Assembly: GCF_037975245.1 (NCBI RefSeq)
Contig: NC_092583.1
Location: forward strand, 5,553,264-5,617,263
Length of the DNA stretch: 64,000 bases
Direction of reading: 5' to 3'
Source: Apostichopus japonicus
Taxonomy: Eukaryota > Echinodermata > Holothuroidea > Aspidochirotida > Stichopodidae
The position numbers were made by a program, and so were the translations under genes. This document shows positions 45,474 through 56,644 of the stretch, piece after piece (the first letter of the stretch is position 1; the number at the start of each line of letters is the position of its first letter). A model generated the notes under the pieces. It ran no database searches, was not told the DNA's origin, and saw nothing but the letters and a program-made list of their open reading frames with translations.

Positions 45474-46818
45474 CAGGGGCGTATCCAGGGGGGGCGCAAC
45501 AGGCGCGCGCCCCCCCCTATTGGCCGTCACCAAAAAAAAAAAGTTTAGCAAAAAAAAAAAAAAAAAAAATTGATGACGACCTTTATGTGAGATGTCGGTG
45601 ATCGCTCAACCCCCCCCCCCCCCTCCCGTATGCTTTATTTTTTGTTTGCCAAAAAAAGCTTCTGGCGAAGTTCGGCGGCATAATAGTTTTAGAAACATAG
45701 GTGGTAATTGTGTTTGTATTATCACTATAAACACTAAATGACATGCCAGCCATACTAAATTGTGCATTTTATGTCCATATTTACTGGAAATGTTGGTTAT
45801 TATTAAGGTCGAAAAATGGATCACATATGGCCATGGGCGGCGATCCTGGGTGGAGGGGGGATATATCCCTCCATGAAAATGGGTGGAGGGGATGTAATGC
45901 ACCATATCCCCCCCCCCCCACCAAATGCCAGGGATAAGAATATTTTCATGCCTACATTTATGCATCTTCGTTAATGTACGGCTCTTTTTTAGCTTCATTT
46001 CTCGCCTACCATAAACGCAGTGCGATTTTTTCAAATAAAGCGTCTTTATAAAGCAAAAATAGTTGACTGTAGGCTTCATTGGCCCTATAACAACAAAATG
46101 TATTATTGCGCCCACGGTATTGATATAGTACATATATGCACCCTCATAGTAATCATATAGACCCTATAGTAGGCCTACACACGTACATGTTCCCTCGAAC
46201 AGCTGAGAATCTCATGTAACCAGGGTAATGCTTAATACACGTTTCACCTGGATGCCCTAGCAATCGGTACCTAGGAATGTAACTATGTGTAATTGTGTAT
46301 TGCATGTGTATAGGCCTATAATAGCCTGCATGAGGCCATTTTCTTCATCGAATAATATAACAGAGCTCTCGAACATTCTTACGTTGCGCCTGAAACAAGA
46401 TTGACAGGGGCAATTTTCCCAAAATAACAACCGAAATTTAAAAAAAAAGTATTTTGGATCCTGATTATGAGATATTTCGGACATGACATCCCTATTTTAA
46501 AGTTGGGTATATGCCGCTTGGAAACCTCGGGAAGTGCCGTTTCCGGCCATCTAGAGGGTTTGTTAATCCCAAAATTTTCTTGTACGCTCGCGCCAACTCA
46601 TGGTGGCGCTACGCTTAGATAGTCAACAAGGTCATATCCCCCTCCCCCCACTCGGAAGTACGGATCGCCGCCGATGCATATGACACCATTTTGCATTTCA
46701 GCCCTTCTTTGAAAGCAAAAATTGTACACCCCTCCCCTTAGACCCATCCCCCAGGACGGCGATCATTCATGCCTGGCGCCCCCCCCCCCCCTATTGGAAA
46801 ATCCTGGATACGCCCCTG
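45474..46818. mobile_element. hAT-like element with 16-bp TIRs
   Basis: CAGGGGCGTATCCAGG at the left is an exact reverse complement of CCTGGATACGCCCCTG at the right. The flanking repeat is only five bases (TTGTA) rather than eight, so the insertion site has decayed or the true duplication is different. C-runs lie just inside both ends. The shared dyad module is near the right end. The 175-codon minus frame inside has no recognisable domain. Confidence 0.8.
46572..46626 (-). repeat. Shared dyad module
   Basis: On the minus strand: GACTATCTAAGCGTAGCGCC, ACCATGAGTTGGCGCG, AGCGTACAAGAAAATT, with GGCCGGAAACGGCACTTCCC following. Confidence 0.8.
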
Positions 46819-46959
46819 TTGTATAACTTAACCGGAAATCTCGGGTCACCATCCAGTCCGCGACCGCTCACATTACATTTATCAAGAATGCAAGCGGTAT
46901 TGAATAAACCCCAGAAAGGAGGATTATTCTTAAGACTGCACGCAGACTTTAATTATGAG

Positions 46960-46985
46960 CAGGGAGTTGTTATGACAACTCCCTG
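46960..46985. repeat. Perfect 11-bp-stem hairpin
   Basis: CAGGGAGTTGT, TATG, ACAACTCCCTG. It lies inside the right inverted segment that partly matches 43.48-43.58 kb. Confidence 0.8.
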
Positions 46986-47591
46986 GTATGAGAACGGGGT
47001 GTTCACATTAAGGGAATTAATCGCCCTGGCGGACTTGGAAGTACGGGTGCGTTGTTAGGTGTGAACAAGGCCAAGTTGCTGTTAAAAAGGTGTTTAGACA
47101 GGAGTGTGAGCCCATCATTTTATGTAGTTTTAGACAATTGTTAACCTAACTCTTCACTGACACTTGTATAGACTGTGGTTAGATCATGTGAATGATGGTT
47201 TTTTGCTCAGAATATAAGACTGAATGTCCTCTACAAATTTGTAAAGAGTTACAGGAATGTGACAGTAAGTTTCACTGCCAAAAGAGTAGCCAACATAAAT
47301 GATACTGTAACTAGCCGTCAAAATGGCTAATGACTACACAATGTTAATCATTTTTTTTGGTAAAATATTTATGCAGATAGCCAAAACAGTGTGAATTTAA
47401 CCAAATGATATTGAGTGGATACAGTATTGTCTCCAAGTTATCATAAATGGCAGCAAAAGCAGCCATGGTTCCAATATCATGAATGTTATTAAAATATTAT
47501 CAACATATCCTACTAATGTTTTCCATACTTTCCAAGGTAAGTTCTATGTGTTTTAGAATGAATCAAGCCTTCTGGTTGTGTAAACGTTAGC

Positions 47592-47605
47592 GTCACCTCC
47601 GAAAC
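47592..47605 (-). repeat. GTTTCGGAGGTGAC motif, inverted
   Basis: Exact copy on the minus strand, followed by GCTAACGTTTACA. Confidence 0.8.
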
Positions 47606-47950
47606 AAAAGAGACTGGATGTATACAATATGTTTTATGTGAGATAATCCTTTTAAATATGAGTGCTACAGTAAGAGAATTCAACCCAATGTTTACAACAA
47701 TTGCTTTTTTAAATGCCAAAATTTGATTTACCTGATATTTACCTATCTTTTATAACATAAAACTATCGGATTCTGTATTGTGTATTCAGTCACTTGTTTC
47801 ACTAGTTGTATGGGTCGTTGACGTACATTCTCTGCTACTTGGCATAAATGTTTTTATTTAGATCAGTGTTTGATTACAGATGTTATGAAAATATATTGAG
47901 TTTAAATGTTTACTTCTTTGTTATTAGCAAAACAACTTGTTAATATTTTT

Positions 47951-47995
47951 GTCACCTCCGATATACACGTAAAATGTTAACGTAACCTCCGAAAC
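47951..47995 (-). repeat. Two adjacent inverted GGAGGT(G/T)AC motifs
   Basis: Minus-strand GTTTCGGAGGTTAC (47982-47995) and TATCGGAGGTGAC (47951-47963), each followed by a TTAACA-type word. They form the right-hand cluster of the seven motifs. Confidence 0.8.
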
Positions 47996-47999
47996 GCGT

Positions 48000-50580
48000 T
48001 AGTGGGAAAATTCAAACGTTTGCAAAAATGCATGGAATTTTGGGCAACTCGCACTGGATATTAACCCTCTTATTTAGGGTGTTTCACGTGACCTATTCTT
48101 TGTTTTAAATAGATGATATTTAGAAATAAGACAAAAATGCTTGATTTTCCAATAAATTGTTAATTAACATTTAACAATTGACAGTATTAACAACTTTTTG
48201 CAAAACCATTTTCATTTTTAAGTTACATATAATCATAGTTTACTTGAAACAGTACTGTTTTAAATTGTGTAAATATGGTTGCTTGAGAAAGACATCTTTT
48301 TGTTTAAATTCCTAGAATGCTACAGTCACCGAAAAATAACACCCATAAACGTACATGTTTAAGCTCTGAAAATATTAAAATTAGAAAAATGTTAACCCTT
48401 TTACATGTGATATTACTAAACATTTCAATATATATGGTTTTTGAAATTTTGGCCCTCAGTGTGCAAAAGTTACAGCACTGATTTTGAAAATGACCATATA
48501 CATATAAACATGTGAAACATCCCAATATTGACTATACACCACTTTGCTTGACAGGTTTGTTTATCGACCTATACATTCACAAGTTCCTCCTTAAACTTAT
48601 TTTGCAGGGTAAGTCTCAATGATCTTATATGATCATCATATTATGTGATATTCAAGAAATTACTATAAATGACCAAAATGATATAAAGCCAATAAATATC
48701 ACTTGATACTATATACACCCCTGGAAGTTGCTGCTTCTTAAAAACCCGGTAAGATGGTCTCCAATAGGACAGAAGAAAGGTCTAAAATGTCCACCCTTGG
48801 TATGTTGGTAAGTCTATTCAGATCATTAAGAACCTGTCGGAGAAAATGGAGATTTGTAATATGATAAATGCATATTTTCAAAACGGTCGGTGTGTGGACA
48901 AGTTTTACAAGTAGTCTTTTTAAGCTACAATGGATATGATGTGGATATATTATTACACTACCATTCTATTTCAGGACACTCCATTTCCTAATACTAGTAT
49001 CCAACTGAATGATTAGCGCTGCCGTGGATTCATTAAGTTGGAAAAGTGAGAGGCAGAGCCCCACACCAATGACCACCAACCAAAAAGTTGTTTCAATATG
49101 GAAGGCATGATCAGTCATTCCTAATTCCAGAGTTCTCTCAGTATAACAGAACCGTATTTGATGCATCTATGGTACCTTACTTCGCACAGAGCAATACCAG
49201 TGGAACTTTGGTGAGAGGCTTGAGAAATTATTTGATTACGAAAGGCATTTTAAATATAGTCTCAGAATTATTACACAAGCGAAGAGCAACGTTCTGTGAT
49301 TTCGTTTTAGTACCGCTATTGAATTAGAGGATGTTTTCTCTTCATTCAAGGAGTAACACATTGGAATCCGCGAAGCAGAACTGTAAGATTCCGTCATAAT
49401 CGGCACAGGTATCATCTTATTACAAACAGTTAATATCAAAAATGGAATTGGGCAGAGAGGTCTGTGCTCCCCTATCCCCATCCGGACAATAGTGGAAATG
49501 TGAAAGGAAATCTGGAAAGAAAACAGACTACTTCTCCAATGGTCTATCTCGACCACCGTAGCACCAACAATACCCCCACATTCGACCGGTATTCTACCTC
49601 TCCCCTTCCACCACGTTTTGACGCTCTTCCTTGACCACTGTCAACTTTGTTAAGTAACATATACTGTTAAAAAATAACTAATCGACCGTTTGTATGGAAT
49701 AATTAAAATAAACACAACTACTTTGTTTCCTCGAAACATAATAAGTACCGGATGGGTTTGAAACAGGAGATACATCTTATAGCTCTTATATGTGTGTCTG
49801 CATTCAAGCAGGGCTCTTATTGCTAAATTTGCTCCTCCAACCCATGGAAACGGATCGACACATTTTATTCACTTCATGAGGGGACAGACAACCCACTCTC
49901 ACTTGTTTTTGTTTATGGCGTTTTTAAAGCACCAGAGATCAATTATTGATCGATCAGATATACTGTTGACGGCAGTCCTGACGGTTCATCGAGAATTTAC
50001 GAAATATATTAATTCTCTGTATGCGCATAACTGTTGACAGTAGTACTGGATTTACAGGCCTATAATGAACTGATCAAAAGAACGGAACGCCATATACTTC
50101 ACAATATTAAAAGACAATATCAGTATATCATGTTAAATATCATCATGTTACAAGTTAATATCAGCATGCCAATATTAATCCAATATTTTATGTTTCAATA
50201 TCAATAAATCCGAATAAATACCAACATTTTGTATGAACATGTCAAGAATAATGTTACTATTTTTGTCAACCTGCATGATGAGAAACGATTGAATTTTGGT
50301 TTGACCCTATCGGCGTTTATGAGCGGTGCCATTCGTTTCACAATTTCAGAACCTATGAACATGTTACGAAGAAATTTCAGGGTTTTACAATTAACCAGAG
50401 TCACTTGACTTAGTGACTTCTTGCCAATATGAGAAGAAACTTTAGATACAAGATTTTCTAATGAGCGGAATTGCTGAGCAGAAATGGCGAGTCTTACTGA
50501 ATTGAGTAATGCGTACCTATGCAAAGGGGGTCGAAGGTCCAACAAACTTCACTTCTGCATAATTAGACTTATTCTGACTG
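48000..50580. other. Non-coding stretch
   Basis: AT-rich sequence with no recognised gene, RNA or repeat array. Open frames of up to 114 codons show no domain or splice logic. Confidence 0.45.
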
Positions 50581-50584
50581 TAAC

Positions 50585-50795
50585 CAACAATTGACATTCA
50601 ACGACCTTCGACCTCTATGAAAAACAATAGGGATCATTTGCTCACCAATGGATATCGACATACCAAGTTCAAAGTTCAAGCAACTTCTACTTCTTGAGAT
50701 ATCGTGTTTACATGGTTTCAGCCTTTGACCTCTGGTGACCCCAATGACCTTTGAACTCCATGAGAAACAATAGAGATCATCCGCTCAACCAGGTC
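50585..50795. repeat. Dispersed GGTCAAAGGTCA-type repeat, block 4 (left part)
   Basis: GACCTTCGACCTCTATGAAA, AACAATAGGGATCATTTGCT, AAGTTCAAAGTTCAAGC, TTGAGATATCGTGTTTACAT. The array is cut at the sequence beginning AAGTGTTTCGACC and resumes with GTTCAAGTTTAAAGTTCAAG near 52.96 kb. Confidence 0.7.
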
Positions 50796-50799
50796 TATC

Positions 50800-52937
50800 C
50801 AAGTGTTTCGACCGATTATATGATAATCGGTTATTGCCGATTACCGATTAGTTCATATGACAATCGGGCCGATGCCGACTACTTCGTTTTCGTGGAACTG
50901 GCCTGATATATGATTAAGTGTTATGCATGATTACCAACTTTTAGGGCAATACAATAAAAAATGTAAATGAACGACTTAACCTTTTACACTAAATCAAATA
51001 AAGAACACTGCAATACATACATGGGGCGCTGTACGTTTCTAACGATGAGTCGCAATATTGCAATCCTACTACAGCACAATAAATGACAATGCTGTACAGA
51101 CTACAGAAGGGGAAATAGTAGCCAGCTTAAACATCTGGTATTATAACCATTATCAAGGGGGGCGGAAGCACTTTTAATCTGGGGGGGGCACCGACATCAA
51201 AGGGCACTTTGAAGAAATTCGATTGGACTGATGTAGCCTTATATTTAGTACCCTTTATAACTCTTATTGTACTATCTTATTTGAGTATACACATCGCTCC
51301 ATCAGCGCTCCCACCCCCCCCCCCCCTTCAAGGTAAATATGCATAGGCCTACTAGCACTGCAATATCCAATGTGCAAATTGGGAAACAAAGAACAAGTTT
51401 TCTTTTGAGACAAAATGAGGTGAAATCATGCTAGTTGCTAATGTAGGAATCTTCCGAATTAGAGTTTATTTCTTGTTAATAACTTTAAAAAAAAATCCAT
51501 TCGAAATAGCTTTGAGTTTAACCCACAGAAATTCATTAAAAGTCAGGGGGGTAGCCAGGATTTGAAAAGTTGTATGCACGAGTATCTGAGCGGAGCGCCA
51601 CCATCGGTTGGCGCAGAGCGTACAAGAAAATTTTTGGTTTTACAAACCCCAGATGGCCGGAAACGGCCCTCCCCGAGTGTTCATTCTGGTTCCCTAGCCT
51701 CTTGCTAACTTGAGACACCTCAATTTTTATGTAGAAAATGGGCACATTTTTAACCTGAGAAAAGGTGGGGGGCACGTGCCCCCTGAGCCCCCCCCCGGTC
51801 CCGCCGCCCTTGACCATTATCAACTCCAACGTAAACAAACTGAAAAGTAGACCGAATGGAAATAAAATATCCGTTATTTTTTAATCTGATATCGGAATGT
51901 ATAATCTGATATGAAAAATAAAACAATCCCGGACATTTGCTTCAAGTTTTCAATTATTACCATCTGCTGAGGGAAAACTTCCGATCGAACGTTGTTTCAC
52001 TTGAAATGATTATACACAGTAAGTCAATGGAGCTTCTCTATTGACTTGACTACATGTGAGAGAAATCACACAGACTTTGTAGCGCGTGACGCTGGAAATC
52101 AGACTTGCTTTAGTCGGTTGCGGTCGTTCAGTTACTGAAAGGGTTATTTTAGCACGTATGGTACATACGGTCAGGGGAAAAAAATTGCTACGTGTTTTTC
52201 ACACAAATATGCGTAAGTATGTTTCCCTGATCACAAAATAGTGTAATGCAGTAGAACTACTGAGGACTGTCGCCAAACATTTTTAGGGAATATCAGGAGT
52301 ATATGGTGCTTTGATTTCATCATTTTATCGCAGTTGTAAAATCCTGAGCGCATTTGCAAACTGAACAGATGAGGCTCAACTGTTCTCTCGCCAGACTAGC
52401 CTAATGTACGTAGAACTCACAATGTTCATCATTCACAATGTTTTCATTTTTACTTTCCAGTTTTCACGTACGGTGAAACGGTCAAAGTGGCTAAAAAGTA
52501 TATTGTTTCGGTTAATATTTAGTCAAGACAAAAAATCTTTCTTATAAATCGTTAACCATGGATAACAGGTTTTTTAGATGCAAGAAGCGAAATTGCGTTG
52601 TCCCCCTAAGCTTATCGCGGGTATATATACTGTATGATCTTAACTGCCAAAGCTGGATAGCATATCGACGAACATTAGTACAATCTCGCATGACAGACTT
52701 GCGATACTGTTACACTGTAGATTACCGCACCTTCACCGGCTTTGAATAGCGTTGAATCGAACGATCTATATGTTCCCCGTTGTCGTGAATCAGATGCGCT
52801 GACAAATACAATCCTTTACGTGGAACGTAATAACCGGTTCCGCATAATCGGTATCGCGATGGATCTTGCCGATGCTGATTATTTACCGATTGTCTGATAA
52901 TCGGCCCGATGTCTAACCAATTATGGGTCGAACACTA
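50800..52937. mobile_element. Probable inverted-repeat element inserted in the dispersed repeat
   Basis: The left edge AGTGTTTCGACCGATTATAT and right edge, in reverse complement AGTGTTCGACCCATAATTGG, are imperfect inverted repeats. Both are followed inward by further ATAATCGG and CGATTA words. It separates two halves of the GGTCAAAGGTCA-type array and contains a nested hAT-like element. The target duplication is unclear. Confidence 0.5.
51154..51812. mobile_element. hAT-like element, TSD ACCATTAT
   Basis: The ends are CAAGGGGGGCGGAAGC and GGTCCCGCCGCCCTTG. The octamer ACCATTAT is exact on both sides (51146-51153 and 51813-51820). The interior is the inverted homologue of the middle of the 43787-44962 element (CAAAGGGCACTTTG, GATTGGACTGATG, ATTCGAAATAGCTTTGAGTT) and carries the shared dyad module at 51585-51636. 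Confidence 0.92.
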
Positions 52938-52944
52938 GCGCCGG

Positions 52945-53095
52945 TCACTCTATCCACAGTTCAAGTTTAAAGTTCAAGCATATTTTACTACGTGAGATAC
53001 CGTGTTTACAAGGTTCTCTGCCTATGACCTCTGGTGATCTCTCAGATGACCCTTGAACTCCACGAAAAAGAATAGAGATCATCTTCTCACTAAGG
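52945..53095. repeat. Dispersed GGTCAAAGGTCA-type repeat, block 4 (right part)
   Basis: TTCAAGTTTAAAGTTCAAGC, GTGAGATACCGTGTTTACAA, CTATGACCTCTGGTGATC, AATAGAGATCATC. This continues the interrupted block and is itself followed by an hAT-like insertion. Confidence 0.7.
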
Positions 53096-53103
53096 GGTAC
53101 CCA

Positions 53104-54192
53104 CTAGGCGCGGCGGAACGGAAAAATTATTGGGGGGGCTATTGTGTGGAGACTATCTAAGCGGAGCGCCACCATCGGTTGGCGCGGAGCGTACAAGAAA
53201 ATTTTGGGTTTTTTCAAACCCCCAGATGGCCGGAAACGGCACTTCCCGAGTGTTTTATGCTGCGAATACCTAGCCCTAAAATATGGGTCTCAAGCCTGTA
53301 ATTTCTCAGATTGCACGTAAAAGTCTGTAAAAACATTGTAATTTGTATATTCGATGGTGTTTTAAGAGAGTAGCTATTACCGGTACTCGTTGTGTACTCG
53401 CAAAGACGTTTTTGAGTGTAGTAAGGGCAGTGGCGGAGCTAGGGGTATTGGTCAGGGGGGGCAAGAATGGTCTGTAGGGGCGCTTTCGACACTATCTAAG
53501 CGGAGCGCCACCACAGGTTGGCGCGGAGCGTACAGAAAATTTTTGAGTAAAGATACTCCCTAGATTGCAGGAAATGACCCTTTCCGGGCCTTGCTAATTT
53601 GCAGATAAATGGAGAATAAATAGGTGTCGTCGCCATTTTGTCGGAAAATTACACCAACAGAATATGACAAATGTCAATAGGTATATGAGAGCGCAATAAA
53701 ATAGTCAATAATTGCGAATAAGTAAAAAGTAGTGAAAAGCTGAAAAGGGCGCCAGCAGTCCATTTGAGTCCGTCAGGGGGGGGGGGCATCCGCCCCTGAC
53801 TGCATATGGACGCTCCGCCACTAAGTAAAGGGATGTTGGAGAACTAGCTGAAATGAGGCAAGTCATTGGCCTAAGACGAAGTTGTGTTACGCTTACCGGT
53901 ACTCACACTCACTGCTTCCACTTTTCACGGGGCGTGAAGACTCGGTTGGGGTGACAATGTGGTCTATAGCCAGGGGACGGGCCGAGGGTCCCCCAGCAAT
54001 TACTAAAATTATTACACCTATATAGTATACGTGTGCATCGGACAGATCGACAAGTATGCATTGAAAAATGGGCAGATGCACGTATCGGAGCCTTGGTAAA
54101 TATTGGGGGGGCTTATCATGCATTTGCCCCCTCAACTTTTTCATTGGGGGGCTGAGCCCCCCAAGCCCCCCCCCCCCGGTTCCGCCGCCACT
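53104..54192. mobile_element. hAT-like element, TSD GGTACCCA, with nested MITE
   Basis: The edges are CTAGGCGCGGCGGAACGG and CCGGTTCCGCCGCCACT. The octamer GGTACCCA is exact on both sides (53096-53103 and 54193-54200). It holds the best preserved dyad module (53152-53207: CTATCTAAGCGGAGCGCC, GGTTGGCGCGGAGCGTAC) plus GGCCGGAAACGGCACTTCCC, and is split by a second element. No transposase frame. Confidence 0.9.
53428..53823. mobile_element. Nested hAT-like MITE, TSD AGTAAGGG/AGTAAAGG
   Basis: The ends are CAGTGGCGGAGCTAGGGG and GACGCTCCGCCACTA. The flanking octamers differ at one position. It is the same family as 38933-39486 and 63602-63947 (opposite orientation), with CATTTGTCATATTCTG-type and GAGAGCGCAATAAAATAG segments in common, and its own dyad module at 53493-53545. 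Confidence 0.9.
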
Positions 54193-54200
54193 GGTACCCA

Positions 54201-54580
54201 CACACCAACTAAGGGGGATGACACATAAAAAGAACATTTATTTTGATGTATTCGGACATAAAGCTCTAATTCGATTATTCTTACGCGATAAAGGTAGGAC
54301 GAAGCCAGTCAGTCTCCAAAGAGCGAGTTTATGAGCTCAGAGAGCAGTTTGCTTTAGCCCCGACACCAACATTTGGCCAGACGTATGAAATTTCGCGAAA
54401 CTGCTTGAGACCTATACCACCGCTCTGGTTAAAAATGTTTGAATAATCCCGTGAACTTGATTTCGTTACAGAAGAAAAATGCACATTTTTGGTAAAATTG
54501 GCTAGTTAGGCTATGCTCTTTTCATTGATACCAAATTCGCCATTGTAAATGCACTAGTCTTGTCAATGATCAACGAATTA
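54201..54580. other. Non-coding stretch
   Basis: No gene is seen. This is a short unique-looking stretch between the hAT-like nest and the third U2-headed element. Confidence 0.45.
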
Positions 54581-54585
54581 ACCTA

Positions 54586-54690
54586 CGGCTTCTCGGCCTT
54601 TTCGCTAAGATCATGTGTAGTATCTGTTCCCTTTCGATGGGAATGGTGATGCACACCTGACGATGATCACACAGTCAGTCTCGATGCAAA
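54586..54690 (+). repeat. U2-snRNA-headed dispersed element, copy 3 (truncated)
   Basis: CGGCTTCTCGGCCTTTTCGC, TAAGATCATGTGTAGTATCTGTTC, then CCTTTCGATGGGAATGG and CGATGATCACACAGTCAGTC as in copies 1 and 2. It stops at GATGCAAAAAAA, lacking the 3' half. The U2 branch-recognition GTAGTA is intact in this copy. Confidence 0.75.
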
Positions 54691-56640
54691 AAAACCCTAA
54701 AAGATATGGCATTGCTTGCATGTATTGTTATGTGTGGATGAACTAAATCGATGTATTGGCAGTGAGTATTTTATGATCTCCAGGCGTCCTATTTCACTAA
54801 TCACTGCAGCCATGAATAGTTCCTCTAATTATCATTTGATGTAAGCATGGAGTTCCATGATATATCGGTACCGGTAAGCAATTCGATTCCATTAACTTTT
54901 ATCACACATACTGTATATATTGTAGCATTTCGCGCAATGCGTATCAACGTGAAACGGGTCAGTCACCACTTTACTTGTATCCTGTATTCGTAAACCTGTA
55001 TTCGTGTGCATATTTATTTGCCGTGAACTTGACTTCGTTACAAGATGATTTGAAGAAAAATGGGACACTAATTCGTGGAGTTTTTTCCGCCAATATACTA
55101 TAGTTTTCAAAATTGGAAATGATGATATTCATGCCCCTCCCCCCAAAAAAAAATTCTAAACAGTTTGAGAGTGGTTTCATTTACGTTTGGAAAATACGGC
55201 CGAAATGACCTTTCCACATGTTTTTTGTGTATTTTGTCAAAAAAGATTGGATTAAACACCTATCTTTCATCAAATTCAGTTATTACCATTTCAATTGGTT
55301 AATGACTTAGAAATTGACCTTCGAAAAGGATAATACATGCCAGGGTCTTCAATGTCGCCCTTATTACCTCTCTGGGAACATTTCATATATAGTTTTGATT
55401 TCTCTTATACTTAATTGAGCAGAACACTGGTACCATTCGTTGCTATAACAAATTTACGTAAGCATGAAACAATTACGGAAGCGTAAAAGGGACATCACAT
55501 TGGCAACTTACACATTGCAACACGGTACATATATGAAAATTACCACCTTGCATACTCACTAGTTTCTCTTCAAGACGTCAAAAAATCGTAGTGTGCAAAA
55601 CACATGTTTTATATTAGTTTCAATCGATAAGTATATCTAGTAAAGACGGTAGTTTTCAAATGTTTGACATTTACTAAGATTGTTTCAAGTGATGATATCA
55701 AAACTATCGGCTAAAGAATGGTTCTTACTATACTGTCGGAGCGAGAAATCAACATCGTGACAATTAGAAATATTCGTATAATACTGTTCAATGTCCATTT
55801 GGTGCAGCGGCTAGTGTAATCATATTGCAGTATCGGGCAGGGAACAGAGGAGATGGTGGGGGGGGGGGGTGAAGGTAAGCTCACTGACAACCGTATACTT
55901 TCACAGTCTGTCAGAGAAAAATCACATAGTTAGCACGGTTACATTATGAGCTACGTTTCTGGATTCCGTAAATGAATGGCTGGTCGTATTGCCATTGGGT
56001 TTCTGTATCGTAGTAGCGGATATCTATTAACTTGTTATTACGATTAACTAAGCTTCTCGGCCAATGTAAATTAGCCACATGTAATGTTCCCAACTTCCAT
56101 AATCATTTACAATTAATATGATGCCTGATGATACACCGTGCAAATCCTAAGAGCTTAAAGTGGATTTTTCGGTGTGTGGAACGTTGAGACTGTTCCTTGA
56201 ATGCGCTTCCTCCTGCGGTCTCGTATAAAGGTAGACATCACACATATACGATTTACTAGGCACCCATCACCTATTTATTGCCAATGTCTTCTTCTTTGTT
56301 ATGTGCAATGTGAAAAAATTGGTTGCGTAAATTGTCCGCGTCAAGTATAATAAATTGTCATATAAAACCTACGTTAGATTTATTTCAAGAACAGAACTAA
56401 TAAGAACATAGACATGTGTTTTCAATTGACCCTATATCAAGCACATGCTTAAATTACAGGTTCAAAGAATTTCGCGTAGGGTGTGCCGCACTTTGCCTGA
56501 CGAAACTTCAGTTTATGAGGTATGCAGCCTGAAGGAGTTAACTTTCAGACATCGGTTTTCCACTGCTTACCTGAGAGCATGCAGGAATAAGGATAGTCCA
56601 AAAGCGCGAAAATCGCAAAAGAGATCTGATAAAGAAATGC
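54691..56640. other. Non-coding stretch
   Basis: No supported gene or RNA. A G-run lies near 55857-55870. The plus frame at 56445-56645 has no recognisable domain. Confidence 0.45.
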
Positions 56641-56644
56641 AATA

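Noticed and set aside
45606-46133. 175-codon minus frame
   Set aside because: It lies inside a TIR element, includes homopolymer C/G runs read as glycine or proline, and shows no transposase or other domain.
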